The position numbers and the translations under genes were made by a program. A model generated the notes under the pieces. The model saw only the letters and a program-made list of their open reading frames with translations. It was not told where the DNA came from and did no database searches. Of a stretch of 64,000 nt of DNA, positions 29,886-36,907 are shown one piece after another. The stretch's first letter is position 1. Each line of letters opens with the position of its first letter. This DNA comes from Gammaproteobacteria bacterium (GTDB lineage: Bacteria; Pseudomonadota; Gammaproteobacteria; Xanthomonadales; SZUA-36): the NCBI GenBank assembly GCA_030426265.1, contig JAUHYP010000005.1, positions 62,001-126,000 on the forward strand, read 5' to 3'.

Positions 29886-31202
29886 TCAGGTGGTGAGGGT
29901 TCGCAACAGCTTGGCCTTGTCCTCGCGCAGGCGACCATCGGTCTCGACCAACTCGTCGATTTTACGACAGGCGTGCAGCACGGTGGTATGGTCCCGGCCG
30001 CCGAAGGCTTCGCCGATCTCCGGCAGGCTGTGTTCGGTCAGCTCCTTTGACAGCGCCATGGCCATCTGGCGCGGCCGGGCGATGGTGCGGGTGCGTCGCC
30101 GGCCCAGCAGGTCCGACAGGCGCATCTTGTAGAAATCCGCCACGGTTTTCTGGATGTTCTCGACCGTGATCATGCGGTCGTGAACCGTCAGCAGGTCGCG
30201 CAGCACTTCCCGCGCGAAGGCTTCGTTGATGGGCCGGCCGGTGAAGCGCGCGTTGGCGATCAGGGTGTTCAGCGCCCCTTCCAGGTCGCGCACGTTGGAA
30301 CGCATGCGCTTGGCGATGAGGAACGCCACGTTTTCGTCCAGTTGCACGCCGCGGTCCTGCGCCTTGTTCAACAGGATGGCCGCCCGGGTCTCGAAATCGG
30401 GGGGCTCGATGGCCGTGTTCAGCCCCCAGCCAAAGCGTGAACGCAGACGGGCTTCCAGGCCCTGGACCTCCTTGGGATAGCGGTCGCAGGTCAGGATGAT
30501 CTGCTGCTTGCTTTCCAGCAGGGCATTGAAGGTATGGAAGAACTCCTCCTGCGTGCGGTCCTTGCCGGCGAAAAACTGGATGTCGTCGATCAGCAGGGCC
30601 TCGGCCGAGCGGTAGTGGGCCTTGAAGGCATCGATGGAGCCCTGGCGCAGCGACTGGATCATCTCGCTGACGAAGCGCTCGGAGTGCAGGTACAGCACCT
30701 TGGCGGACGGGTTCTGCTCACGCATCAGGTTGCCGGCGGCATGCAGCAGGTGGGTCTTGCCCAGGCCCGTGCCCCCGTACAGCAGCAGCGGGTTGTAGGT
30801 CACCCCCGGTTTCTGCGCCACCTGTTGGGCGGCCGCGTAGGCGAGTTCGTTGGACTTGCCCCGCACGAAGTTGTCGAAGCGGTAACGGCTGTCCAATCCG
30901 GAGTCGGCGATCGGTTCCTGGCGGCGCTTTTTCGCCGGGCTCGCGGCGCGTTCCGGACTCGGCGCCTGGCCGACCTCGATCACCGCCGACTCCCGGGGCT
31001 CGCCCAGGTGTTCGAAGATGTCGCGAATGCGTTCGAGGTAGTGGCGCGAGATGTGATCGCGGATGTAATCGTTGGGCGCCATGAGCCGCGTGTGGCTGCG
31101 GTCGAATACCGGTTGCAGCGGGCGGATCCATGTATTGATGTCTTCGACGGGAAGTTCCCGTTCGAGATGCTGGAGGCAACGAAGCCAGATGTTCTGTGAC
31201 AT
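29886..31202 (-). CDS. dnaA: Chromosomal replication initiator protein DnaA
   Basis: A 438-residue AAA+ initiator. Start at the ATG at 31202 ([18 protein letters not shown]), matching the family N-terminus; the frame continues upstream for 162 codons without a plausible start. Domain I ~1-85, a linker with [25 protein letters not shown]+ domain with Walker [15 protein letters not shown] and Walker [13 protein letters not shown], and domain IV with the DnaA-box reading helix ([15 protein letters not shown]). It is divergent from rpmH across a 475-base region with one perfect DnaA box, consistent with autoregulation. Confidence 0.98.
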   Translation of the reverse strand: MSQNIWLRCLQHLERELPVEDINTWIRPLQPVFDRSHTRLMAPNDYIRDHISRHYLERIRDIFEHLGEPRESAVIEVGQAPSPERAASPAKKRRQEPIADSGLDSRYRFDNFVRGKSNELAYAAAQQVAQKPGVTYNPLLLYGGTGLGKTHLLHAAGNLMREQNPSAKVLYLHSERFVSEMIQSLRQGSIDAFKAHYRSAEALLIDDIQFFAGKDRTQEEFFHTFNALLESKQQIILTCDRYPKEVQGLEARLRSRFGWGLNTAIEPPDFETRAAILLNKAQDRGVQLDENVAFLIAKRMRSNVRDLEGALNTLIANARFTGRPINEAFAREVLRDLLTVHDRMITVENIQKTVADFYKMRLSDLLGRRRTRTIARPRQMAMALSKELTEHSLPEIGEAFGGRDHTTVLHACRKIDELVETDGRLREDKAKLLRTLTT

Positions 31203-31467
31203 AACCCGTTGTAATTCGTCTGTTTTTTCAAAAGCAACCCATACCGCGACACCACGGTAGGGCGGGTCCTGGTTCTGGTCTTGTCGGTCGTTGTTCGCCC
31301 CGGACCTTCGACACCCGCAGCGCCGATCCCCGAACGGGCGCCCTGTCGGGTCCTGTTCCTCGGTGGCGGGTTTCCTCGTGTTCCGGGTCTCGGGCGGTGG
31401 TACGGCGCGGAGGGGGGATGCACCCTTCGCACTCGGTGGACGAGACGCAAAATCAAGCATACTCCGC

Positions 31468-31476
31468 TGTGGATAA
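31468..31476 (-). promoter_or_regulatory. Perfect DnaA box (TTATCCACA on the minus strand)
   Basis: TGTGGATAA on the plus strand, an exact consensus DnaA box and the only one noticed in the window. It sits 266 bases upstream of dnaA and 57 bases upstream of the rpmH -35, so it may mediate DnaA autoregulation or belong to the origin. Confidence 0.8.
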
Positions 31477-31532
31477 GTTGACCACCGTCGCAGACACCGC
31501 TCGTCGCTTTTGGCCTCGGTGGCCGGTTTTGC

Positions 31533-31561
31533 TTGAGTGCGGCTTTGGTTCGCGATACAAT
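31533..31561 (+). promoter_or_regulatory. Sigma-70 promoter of rpmH
   Basis: -35 TTGAGT (31533-31538), a 17-base spacer and -10 TACAAT (31556-31561). This is one of the better -35/-10 pairs in the window and lies about 115 bases before the rpmH ATG. Confidence 0.7.
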
Positions 31562-31677
31562 TTCGCTCTTGTGTCGGGCGCCCATGCGGGCCCCGGATAA
31601 AACTGTCTAAAACAGACCGAGGCACGCCCGCCAATAGAACATGCGGGGCGCCGCTCAACACTTTCGAGGTTGTTACG

Positions 31678-31812
31678 ATGAAACGCACTTTCCAGCCCAG
31701 CCGTCTGAAGCGCGCCCGCCGTCACGGTTTCCGTGCCCGCATGGCCACCCGTGGGGGCCGCGCCGTGATCAACGCACGCCGCGCCAAGGGCCGCAAGCGC
31801 CTGAGCGCCTGA
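31678..31812 (+). CDS. rpmH: 50S ribosomal protein L34
   Basis: A 44-residue, very basic ribosomal protein: [37 protein letters not shown], ending KRLSA. The sequence matches L34 throughout its length. The start is the ATG at 31678; earlier in-frame starts give a non-family extension. First gene of the rpmH-rnpA-yidC-mnmE series. Confidence 0.98.
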   Translation: MKRTFQPSRLKRARRHGFRARMATRGGRAVINARRAKGRKRLSA

Positions 31813-31843
31813 CCCCCGGCTACGCTGGGGTCGGCGTGGGCCA

Positions 31844-32293
31844 ATGACCGCTCCCGCGGACAGGCCCGCCGTCCCCACAGCCGTCACGGCGACATTTCCC
31901 CGCGCCGCGCGGCTCACCACCCAGGCGGAATTCCGCCGGGTCTTCGCCCAGCCCCGTGTCTCCCAGGATCGCTGCTTCCGCATGCTCGTCCGGCCCAACG
32001 AATTGGGTCGCGCGCGGCTGGGCCTGGCCGTGTCCGTCAAGGTCAGTCGCCGCGCCGTGGGCCGCAATCGCTTGAAACGCCTGGTGCGCGAGAGCTTTCG
32101 GCGCCATGCCGAAGTGCTGGCGCCCGCCGGCGGTATCGACATCGTGGTCTTGCCCAGCCGCGATGCCGCCACCATGTGCAACCCATCGCTCACGAAATCC
32201 CTCGCCGCGCACTGGCGGCGATGCGCCACCCTGCACCAGGGCGGTGATCGGACGGGTTCCCGAAACCCGTCGAACAGGAACCCAGGGAAATAA
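31844..32293 (+). CDS. rnpA: Ribonuclease P protein component
   Basis: A 149-residue basic protein that assists the RNase P RNA in 5' maturation of tRNAs. Landmarks: FPRAARLTTQAEFRRVFAQ, LGLAVSVKVSRRAVGRNRLKRLVRESFR with the RNR motif, and DIVVLPSRDAA. N-terminal ~18 residues and a hydrophilic C-terminal tail (RTGSRNPSNRNPGK) are lineage extensions. It lies 31 bases after rpmH. The yidD gene that commonly follows rnpA is absent: yidC starts seven bases after the stop. Confidence 0.95.
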   Translation: MTAPADRPAVPTAVTATFPRAARLTTQAEFRRVFAQPRVSQDRCFRMLVRPNELGRARLGLAVSVKVSRRAVGRNRLKRLVRESFRRHAEVLAPAGGIDIVVLPSRDAATMCNPSLTKSLAAHWRRCATLHQGGDRTGSRNPSNRNPGK

Positions 32294-32300
32294 CGAACCC

Positions 32301-34019
32301 ATGAACAATCTGCGCCCCTTCCTGCTCATCTCCTTGCTCTTTCTCGGCTACCTGCTGTGGATGGAGTGGCAAAAGGACTACGGCCCACAGCCCACCGCGG
32401 CGCCTGTAACGACCCCTTCATCCGAGGTGGCGGACTCTGCGGCGACTGTCCCTTCCGTGCCCTCGGCGGCGGAGCTGCCCGCACCCGGTGATGCGACGCC
32501 CGGCGACCTGCCGCCGACGCCTGTCACCCCGGGCGCCGGTCCCGTCGCGGGCGACGAACCGGCCATGGCTCCCGAGTGGGCGGTGGTGACGGTCGTCACC
32601 GACGTGCTGGAACTGGAAATCGACCCCGTCGGCGGCCAGGTCGTGACCTCCCGCCTGCTGGACTACCCTGTGACCCTGGAGCAGCCCGACATCAAGGTCG
32701 CCCTGCTCAATCGCGGCCCGGGCCGGTTCCACGTGGCGCAGGCCGGGCTGCTGAGCCGCCAGGAAGCGCCGAACCACACCTCTGCTTACACGGTGGCGCA
32801 GGACCGTTACACCCTGGCCGACGGCCAGGACACGCTGGAAGTGCCGCTGGAATGGACCGGCGCCGACGGCCTGGCGGTGCGCCAGGTGTTCACGCTCAAA
32901 CGGGGTGAATACGACGTCGCCGTGCGGTTCGAGCTGAGCAACGGCGGGACCGCCGACTGGACCGGCAACCGCTACCTGCAGCTGCAGAAAGCGCAGCCCG
33001 GCGACGACGACGGCGCGGGTTTCAACAATCCGGAGCGTTACAGCTTCGACGGCATCGGCTTCTACAGCCCGGAAGAAAAACTCGAGAAGGTCGATTTCGA
33101 CGACGCCGGTGACGAGCCCTTCCAGGCCACCACCGCCGATGGCTGGCTGGCCATGATCCAGCACTACTTCTTCTCGGCCTGGGTGCCCCCGGCCGGTGAA
33201 TCGAACACCTACAGCTCCCAGGTGCATACCCCGGCGGGCCGCCAGCGTGTGATCGCGCGGGCCGTTTCCCCCCAGGTCACCGTGCCCGCGGGCCAGTCTC
33301 ACGTGTTCGAAAGCACCCTGTACACCGGTCCCAAGAACCAGGACCACCTGGCCGACATCGCGCCGGGCCTGGAGCTGACGGTGAACTACGGCATCTTCAC
33401 CGTGCTGTCCGCGCCGCTGTTCTGGCTGCTGTCGAAGATCCACGATTTCGTGGGCAACTGGGGCTGGTCCATCGTGCTGCTGACGGTGCTGATCAAGCTG
33501 CTGTTCTTCAAGCTGACCGAGGCGCAGTACCGCTCCATGGCGCGCATGCGCAAGCTGCAGCCGCGCATCGAGAAGCTCAAGGAACGCTACGGCGACGACC
33601 GCCAGGCCATGAGCCAGGCGATGATGAAGATGTACAAGGAAGAGAAGGTGAACCCGCTCGGGGGCTGCCTGCCCATCCTTGTGCAGATTCCGATCTTCAT
33701 CGCGCTGTACTGGGTGCTGATCGAATCGGTGGAGCTGCGCCAGGCGCCCTTCATCCTGTGGATCGAAAACCTCTCGGTGCGCGACCCCTACTTCGTCCTG
33801 CCGCTGCTGAACGGCATCTTCATGGTGCTCACCCAGCGCCTGACGCCGATGGCGGGCATGGATCCCCTGCAGCAGAAGATGATGCAGGCCATGCCGGTCG
33901 TGTTCTCGGTGATGTTCGCCTTCTTCCCCGCCGGCCTGGTGCTGTACTGGGCGACGAACGCCGGGCTCTCGCTGGCCCAGCAGTGGGTCATCACCCGGAA
34001 GATCGCCGCCGAAGCCTGA
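32301..34019 (+). CDS. yidC: Membrane protein insertase YidC
   Basis: A 572-residue insertase that places proteins in the inner membrane alone or with SecYEG. Start at the ATG at 32301 (MNNLRPFLLISLLFLGYLLWMEWQ, TM1). Next come a Pro/Ala/Thr-rich linker (residues ~35-90), a large periplasmic domain (~95-350) and the conserved C-terminal membrane core: GNWGWSIVLLTVLIKLLFFKLTEAQYRSMARMRKLQPRI, the coiled cytoplasmic loop with KMYKEEKVNPLGGCLPILVQIPIFIALYWVL, and the LYWATNAGLSLAQQW end. Full length for a gram-negative YidC. Confidence 0.97.
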   Translation: MNNLRPFLLISLLFLGYLLWMEWQKDYGPQPTAAPVTTPSSEVADSAATVPSVPSAAELPAPGDATPGDLPPTPVTPGAGPVAGDEPAMAPEWAVVTVVTDVLELEIDPVGGQVVTSRLLDYPVTLEQPDIKVALLNRGPGRFHVAQAGLLSRQEAPNHTSAYTVAQDRYTLADGQDTLEVPLEWTGADGLAVRQVFTLKRGEYDVAVRFELSNGGTADWTGNRYLQLQKAQPGDDDGAGFNNPERYSFDGIGFYSPEEKLEKVDFDDAGDEPFQATTADGWLAMIQHYFFSAWVPPAGESNTYSSQVHTPAGRQRVIARAVSPQVTVPAGQSHVFESTLYTGPKNQDHLADIAPGLELTVNYGIFTVLSAPLFWLLSKIHDFVGNWGWSIVLLTVLIKLLFFKLTEAQYRSMARMRKLQPRIEKLKERYGDDRQAMSQAMMKMYKEEKVNPLGGCLPILVQIPIFIALYWVLIESVELRQAPFILWIENLSVRDPYFVLPLLNGIFMVLTQRLTPMAGMDPLQQKMMQAMPVVFSVMFAFFPAGLVLYWATNAGLSLAQQWVITRKIAAEA

Positions 34020-34030
34020 CCTCGGACGCT

Positions 34031-34052
34031 CGGCGGATCCCCGGATCCGCCG
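34031..34052. terminator. GC-rich perfect hairpin between yidC and mnmE
   Basis: A 10-bp arm CGGCGGATCC and its exact complement around a two-base CC spacer. No T-run follows, so it may be a pause or RNA-stability element rather than a true terminator. Confidence 0.45.
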
Positions 34053-34105
34053 TCACGACTGCGGGCCGGGCCCACCGCCCGCCGCAGTTCGGCTAATCTG
34101 CCCGG

Positions 34106-35464
34106 GTGAATCCGTCCGAGCCTGAACCTTCCGGCGACACCATCGCCGCCATCGCCACGCCTCCGGGCGCGGGTGGCGTTGCGGTGCTGCGGGTGTCCGG
34201 CCCGCACGCCCGGCACATCGGTGAGACCCTGGCGGGCGGGACACTGTCCCCGCGCTTCGCGCATTTCCGCAAGTTCCGGGACGAATCCGGCTCGGTCATC
34301 GATTCCGGCCTGGCGCTGTTGTTCATGGCGCCTGCGTCCTTCACCGGCGAGGACATCGTCGAGTTCCAGGGCCATGGCGGGCCGGTGGTTCAGCAGATGC
34401 TTCTCCGGCGCGTATTGACCCTGGGCGCCCGGCAGGCCCGGCCGGGGGAGTTCTCTGAACGCGCCTTTCTCAACGGCAAACTGGACCTCGCCCAGGCGGA
34501 GGCCATCGCCGATCTCATCGCATCAAACACCGAATCGGCGGCGCGCGCGGCGCAACGCTCGCTCGAAGGCGCGTTTTCCGACCGGGTGGAGGCGCTGCAG
34601 GAGCGGCTGACGGGCCTGCGGGTCTTCGTCGAGGCCGCCCTGGACTTTCCCGAAGAGGAGATCGACTTCATCGCCGAGAGCGATGTGCTCGAGCGCCTGG
34701 ATGCGCTGGCCGCGGACCTGCGCGCCCTGCTGTCCGAAGCCGAACGCGGGGCCGTGCTGCGCGACGGTATCACCGTGGCCATCGTCGGCCTGCCCAATGC
34801 GGGCAAGTCCAGCCTGCTCAACGCCCTGGCCGGACGCGACGCCGCCATCGTCACCGACGTGCCGGGCACCACCCGAGACGTGCTGCGCGAAACCCTGTCC
34901 CTGGACGGCCTGCCGGTTCACGTGGCGGACACTGCCGGCATCCGCGAGGCCGGCGACGTGGTCGAAGCCGAGGGCATTCGCAGGGCGCGCGCCGCGCTGG
35001 CCGCCGCGGACGTGGCCCTGCTGGTCATCGATCCCACCCAGCCCGAGGCGCCGCAACAGGCCTTGCGCGCGGAGATTCCCGACGGAGTCCGTTGCATCGA
35101 GGTGGTGAACAAGAGCGACCTCGCGGGCGAAACGCCCGCCATCGACGAAGCTGCCGGGCGCGTCACGCTGTCGGCGCGCGAACGGCAGGGCCTGGGCGGC
35201 CTGGTGACCCTGCTGCACTCAGCGGCCGGGCTGGGCGGTGGTGCCGAGGGGGCCTTTTCGGCCCGGACCCGACATCTCGAGGCGTTGCGCCGTACCCTCG
35301 AACATGTCGAGGCCGGCACCCGCCAACTGCGTGAATTCGGCTTGCCCGACACCCTGGCCGAGGACCTGCGCCTGGCGCAGCGCGCACTGGGGGAAATCAC
35401 GGGCGAGTTCCTGGCGGACGATCTGCTGGGGGTGATCTTCTCCTCGTTCTGCATCGGGAAGTAG
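34106..35464 (+). CDS. mnmE: tRNA uridine-5-carboxymethylaminomethyl(34) synthesis GTPase
   Basis: A 452-residue GTPase that modifies wobble uridine (cmnm5U/mnm5U) with MnmG. N-terminal folate-binding domain: DTIAAIATPPGAGGVAVLRVSG, FTGEDIVEFQGHGGP, RPGEFSERAFLNGKLDLAQAEA. G domain: GLPNAGKSSLLNAL (about 227-240), DVPGTTRDVL, DTAG, NKSD. The C-terminus ends FSSFCIGK with the catalytic cysteine four from the end. It begins with GTG at 34106, the only start consistent with the family N-terminus. mnmG, rsmG and parAB do not follow, unlike in many relatives. Confidence 0.97.
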   Translation: MNPSEPEPSGDTIAAIATPPGAGGVAVLRVSGPHARHIGETLAGGTLSPRFAHFRKFRDESGSVIDSGLALLFMAPASFTGEDIVEFQGHGGPVVQQMLLRRVLTLGARQARPGEFSERAFLNGKLDLAQAEAIADLIASNTESAARAAQRSLEGAFSDRVEALQERLTGLRVFVEAALDFPEEEIDFIAESDVLERLDALAADLRALLSEAERGAVLRDGITVAIVGLPNAGKSSLLNALAGRDAAIVTDVPGTTRDVLRETLSLDGLPVHVADTAGIREAGDVVEAEGIRRARAALAAADVALLVIDPTQPEAPQQALRAEIPDGVRCIEVVNKSDLAGETPAIDEAAGRVTLSARERQGLGGLVTLLHSAAGLGGGAEGAFSARTRHLEALRRTLEHVEAGTRQLREFGLPDTLAEDLRLAQRALGEITGEFLADDLLGVIFSSFCIGK

Positions 35465-35523
35465 TCGCCGCCCCCCAAAAGGTTCCCGAACCCGGTGCCC
35501 AGCTCCTGCCGAATCATAGTGGC

Positions 35524-35552
35524 TTGTAAATTAGAAAATACTAATTTATAGT
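35524..35552 (+). promoter_or_regulatory. Promoter of the sulfide:quinone oxidoreductase operon
   Basis: -35 TTGTAA (35524-35529), exactly 17 bases, then -10 TATAGT (35547-35552). The region is strikingly AT-rich in a GC-rich genome. Both elements are overlapped by the palindromes listed separately, so a bound repressor would block RNA polymerase. Confidence 0.7.
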
Positions 35553-35563
35553 TTTCTAAACTA
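35527..35563. promoter_or_regulatory. Two adjacent AT-rich palindromes, probable ArsR-type operators
   Basis: First palindrome: TAAATTAG (35527-35534) and CTAATTTA (35541-35548), perfect 8-bp arms, six-base spacer. Second: TAGTTT (35549-35554) and AAACTA (35558-35563), perfect 6-bp arms, three-base spacer. They touch each other and cover the -35 end through the -10 of the promoter. The ArsR-family gene at the end of the same operon (41946-42311) is the obvious candidate ligand; this is inference. Confidence 0.65.
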
Positions 35564-35572
35564 TTCAGGCGT

Positions 35573-35614
35573 CCGTCCATGACCGGCAGCTTGTGCCGGC
35601 CGCCCTTCGGACGG
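35573..35614 (+). promoter_or_regulatory. Two-stem 5' leader structure before the SQR ribosome binding site
   Basis: Outer stem CCGTCC (35573-35578) with GGACGG (35609-35614) encloses an inner hairpin CCGGCA (35583-35588) / TGCCGG (35594-35599). All pairs are perfect. The strong ribosome binding site AAAGGAGG begins just downstream, so the fold would leave it exposed. May stabilise the mRNA; function not known. Confidence 0.45.
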
Positions 35615-35629
35615 CAAAGGAGGCTCGTT

Positions 35630-36907
35630 ATGAAACGAATGGTGGTGATCGGTGGTGGAATCGGTGGCATTTCCGCGGTCTATGAACTTCGGGACCGGCT
35701 GGGCAAGAATCACGAAATCCTCCTGGTATCGGACAGCGACCAGTTCGAGTTCACGCCTTCCAACCCCTGGGTCGCGGTGAAATGGCGCAAGCCCGAAGCG
35801 ATCACCATTGACCTGGCGCCGGTGATGAAGAAGCACGGCGTCGCATTCAAGCATGACGCCGTCTCCCGGGTCGTGCCCGAGCAGAACCGTGTCGAACTGG
35901 CGTCCGGGGAAACGCTGGACTACGACTACCTGGTGATCGCAACCGGTCCCCGCCTGGCTTTCAATGAAATCGAGGGGCTGGGCCCGGAGGGCCATACCGT
36001 CTCCGTGTGCAAGACCGCCCACGCCCTCGAATCGTCGAAGGACTTCGAGGCCTTGTGCGCCGATCCGGGCCCGGTGGTCATCGGCGCCGCCCAGGGGGCC
36101 TCCTGTTACGGGCCCGCCTACGAATACGCCTTCATCCTGGAAACGGAGCTGCGCAAACGGAAAATCCGGGACCGGGTGCCCATGACCTTCGTGACGCCGG
36201 AGCCCTACATCGGCCACCTGGGGCTCGATGGGGTGGGGGACACCAAGGGCCTGCTGGAATCGGAACTGCGGAACCGGCACGTGAAGTGGCTGACCAATAC
36301 ACGCATCGACCGGGTCGAGGCCGGCCGCATGCATGTCACCACCGTGAACGAGGACGGCAGCGACAAGGCCAGCCAGGCGCTCGAGTTCAAGCACAGCATG
36401 ATCCTGCCCGCCTTCACCGGCGTGGATGCGGTCATGGGCATCGACCAGCTGGTCAATCCACGGGGATTCGTCATCGTGGACGAATTCCAGCGCAATCCCA
36501 CCTGGCCCAACGTTTACGGCGTGGGCGTCTGCGTCGCCATTCCACCGGTCGGGCCGACGCCCCTGCCGGTCGGCGTGCCCAAGACCGGTTACATGATCGA
36601 ATCGATGGTGACGGCCACCGTGGAGAACATCGCCCTGGCCGTCGAGGGCAGGGAACCGGCGCACCGGGCCACCTGGAACGCTTTCTGTCTGGCCGACTTC
36701 GGTGATCGCGGCGTGGCCTTCATCGCCCTGCCGCAAATCCCCCCGCGAAACACCAACTGGGCGTCCTCCGGCAAGTGGGTGCACCTGGCCAAGGTCGCGT
36801 TCGAAAAGTACTACCTGCGCAAGGTGAGGAAAGGCACCACGGAGCCCTATTACGAAAAGGTCGCGCTTAAACTCATGGGCGCCGCCAAATTGAGGGCCGA
36901 GGCATGA
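35630..36907 (+). CDS. sqr: Sulfide:quinone oxidoreductase
   Basis: A 425-residue FAD flavoprotein that oxidises sulfide to polysulfide or sulfur and reduces quinone at the membrane. The dinucleotide motif is VVIGGGIGGISAVYEL (5-20). The three catalytic cysteines are C127 (SVCKTAH), C159 (GASCYGPAYEY) and C353 (NAFCLADFGD), nearly the same positions as Cys128, 160 and 356 in Acidithiobacillus ferrooxidans SQR. The C-terminus is amphipathic (WVHLAKVAFEKYYLRKVRKG), suited to membrane binding. Start chosen at 35630 with AAAGGAGG before it, not the upstream ATG inside the leader. First gene of a six-gene operon; stop overlaps the RND gene as ATGA. Confidence 0.93.
   Translation: MKRMVVIGGGIGGISAVYELRDRLGKNHEILLVSDSDQFEFTPSNPWVAVKWRKPEAITIDLAPVMKKHGVAFKHDAVSRVVPEQNRVELASGETLDYDYLVIATGPRLAFNEIEGLGPEGHTVSVCKTAHALESSKDFEALCADPGPVVIGAAQGASCYGPAYEYAFILETELRKRKIRDRVPMTFVTPEPYIGHLGLDGVGDTKGLLESELRNRHVKWLTNTRIDRVEAGRMHVTTVNEDGSDKASQALEFKHSMILPAFTGVDAVMGIDQLVNPRGFVIVDEFQRNPTWPNVYGVGVCVAIPPVGPTPLPVGVPKTGYMIESMVTATVENIALAVEGREPAHRATWNAFCLADFGDRGVAFIALPQIPPRNTNWASSGKWVHLAKVAFEKYYLRKVRKGTTEPYYEKVALKLMGAAKLRAEA

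Larger units (their letters stand above)
31203..31677. other. dnaA-rpmH divergent intergenic region
   Basis: A 475-base gap without a supported gene; open frames in it have no start or family likeness. It contains one perfect DnaA box (31468-31476), the rpmH promoter (31533-31561) and, next to dnaA, a short AT-rich piece (CTGTTTTTTCAAAAGC). It is a second, weaker place to look for an origin, since in Pseudomonas the origin lies at this position. The dnaA promoter should also be here but I cannot place it with confidence. Confidence 0.5.

Noticed and set aside
32725-32740. parS-like GGTTCCACGTGGCGCA inside yidC
   Set aside because: Three mismatches and broken symmetry on one side; contrasts with the clean sites in recF.
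35579-35629. Earlier ATG at 35579 as the SQR start
   Set aside because: It lies inside the leader hairpins and lacks a ribosome binding site, and adds residues before the conserved FAD-binding N-terminus; AAAGGAGG sits just before the ATG at 35630.
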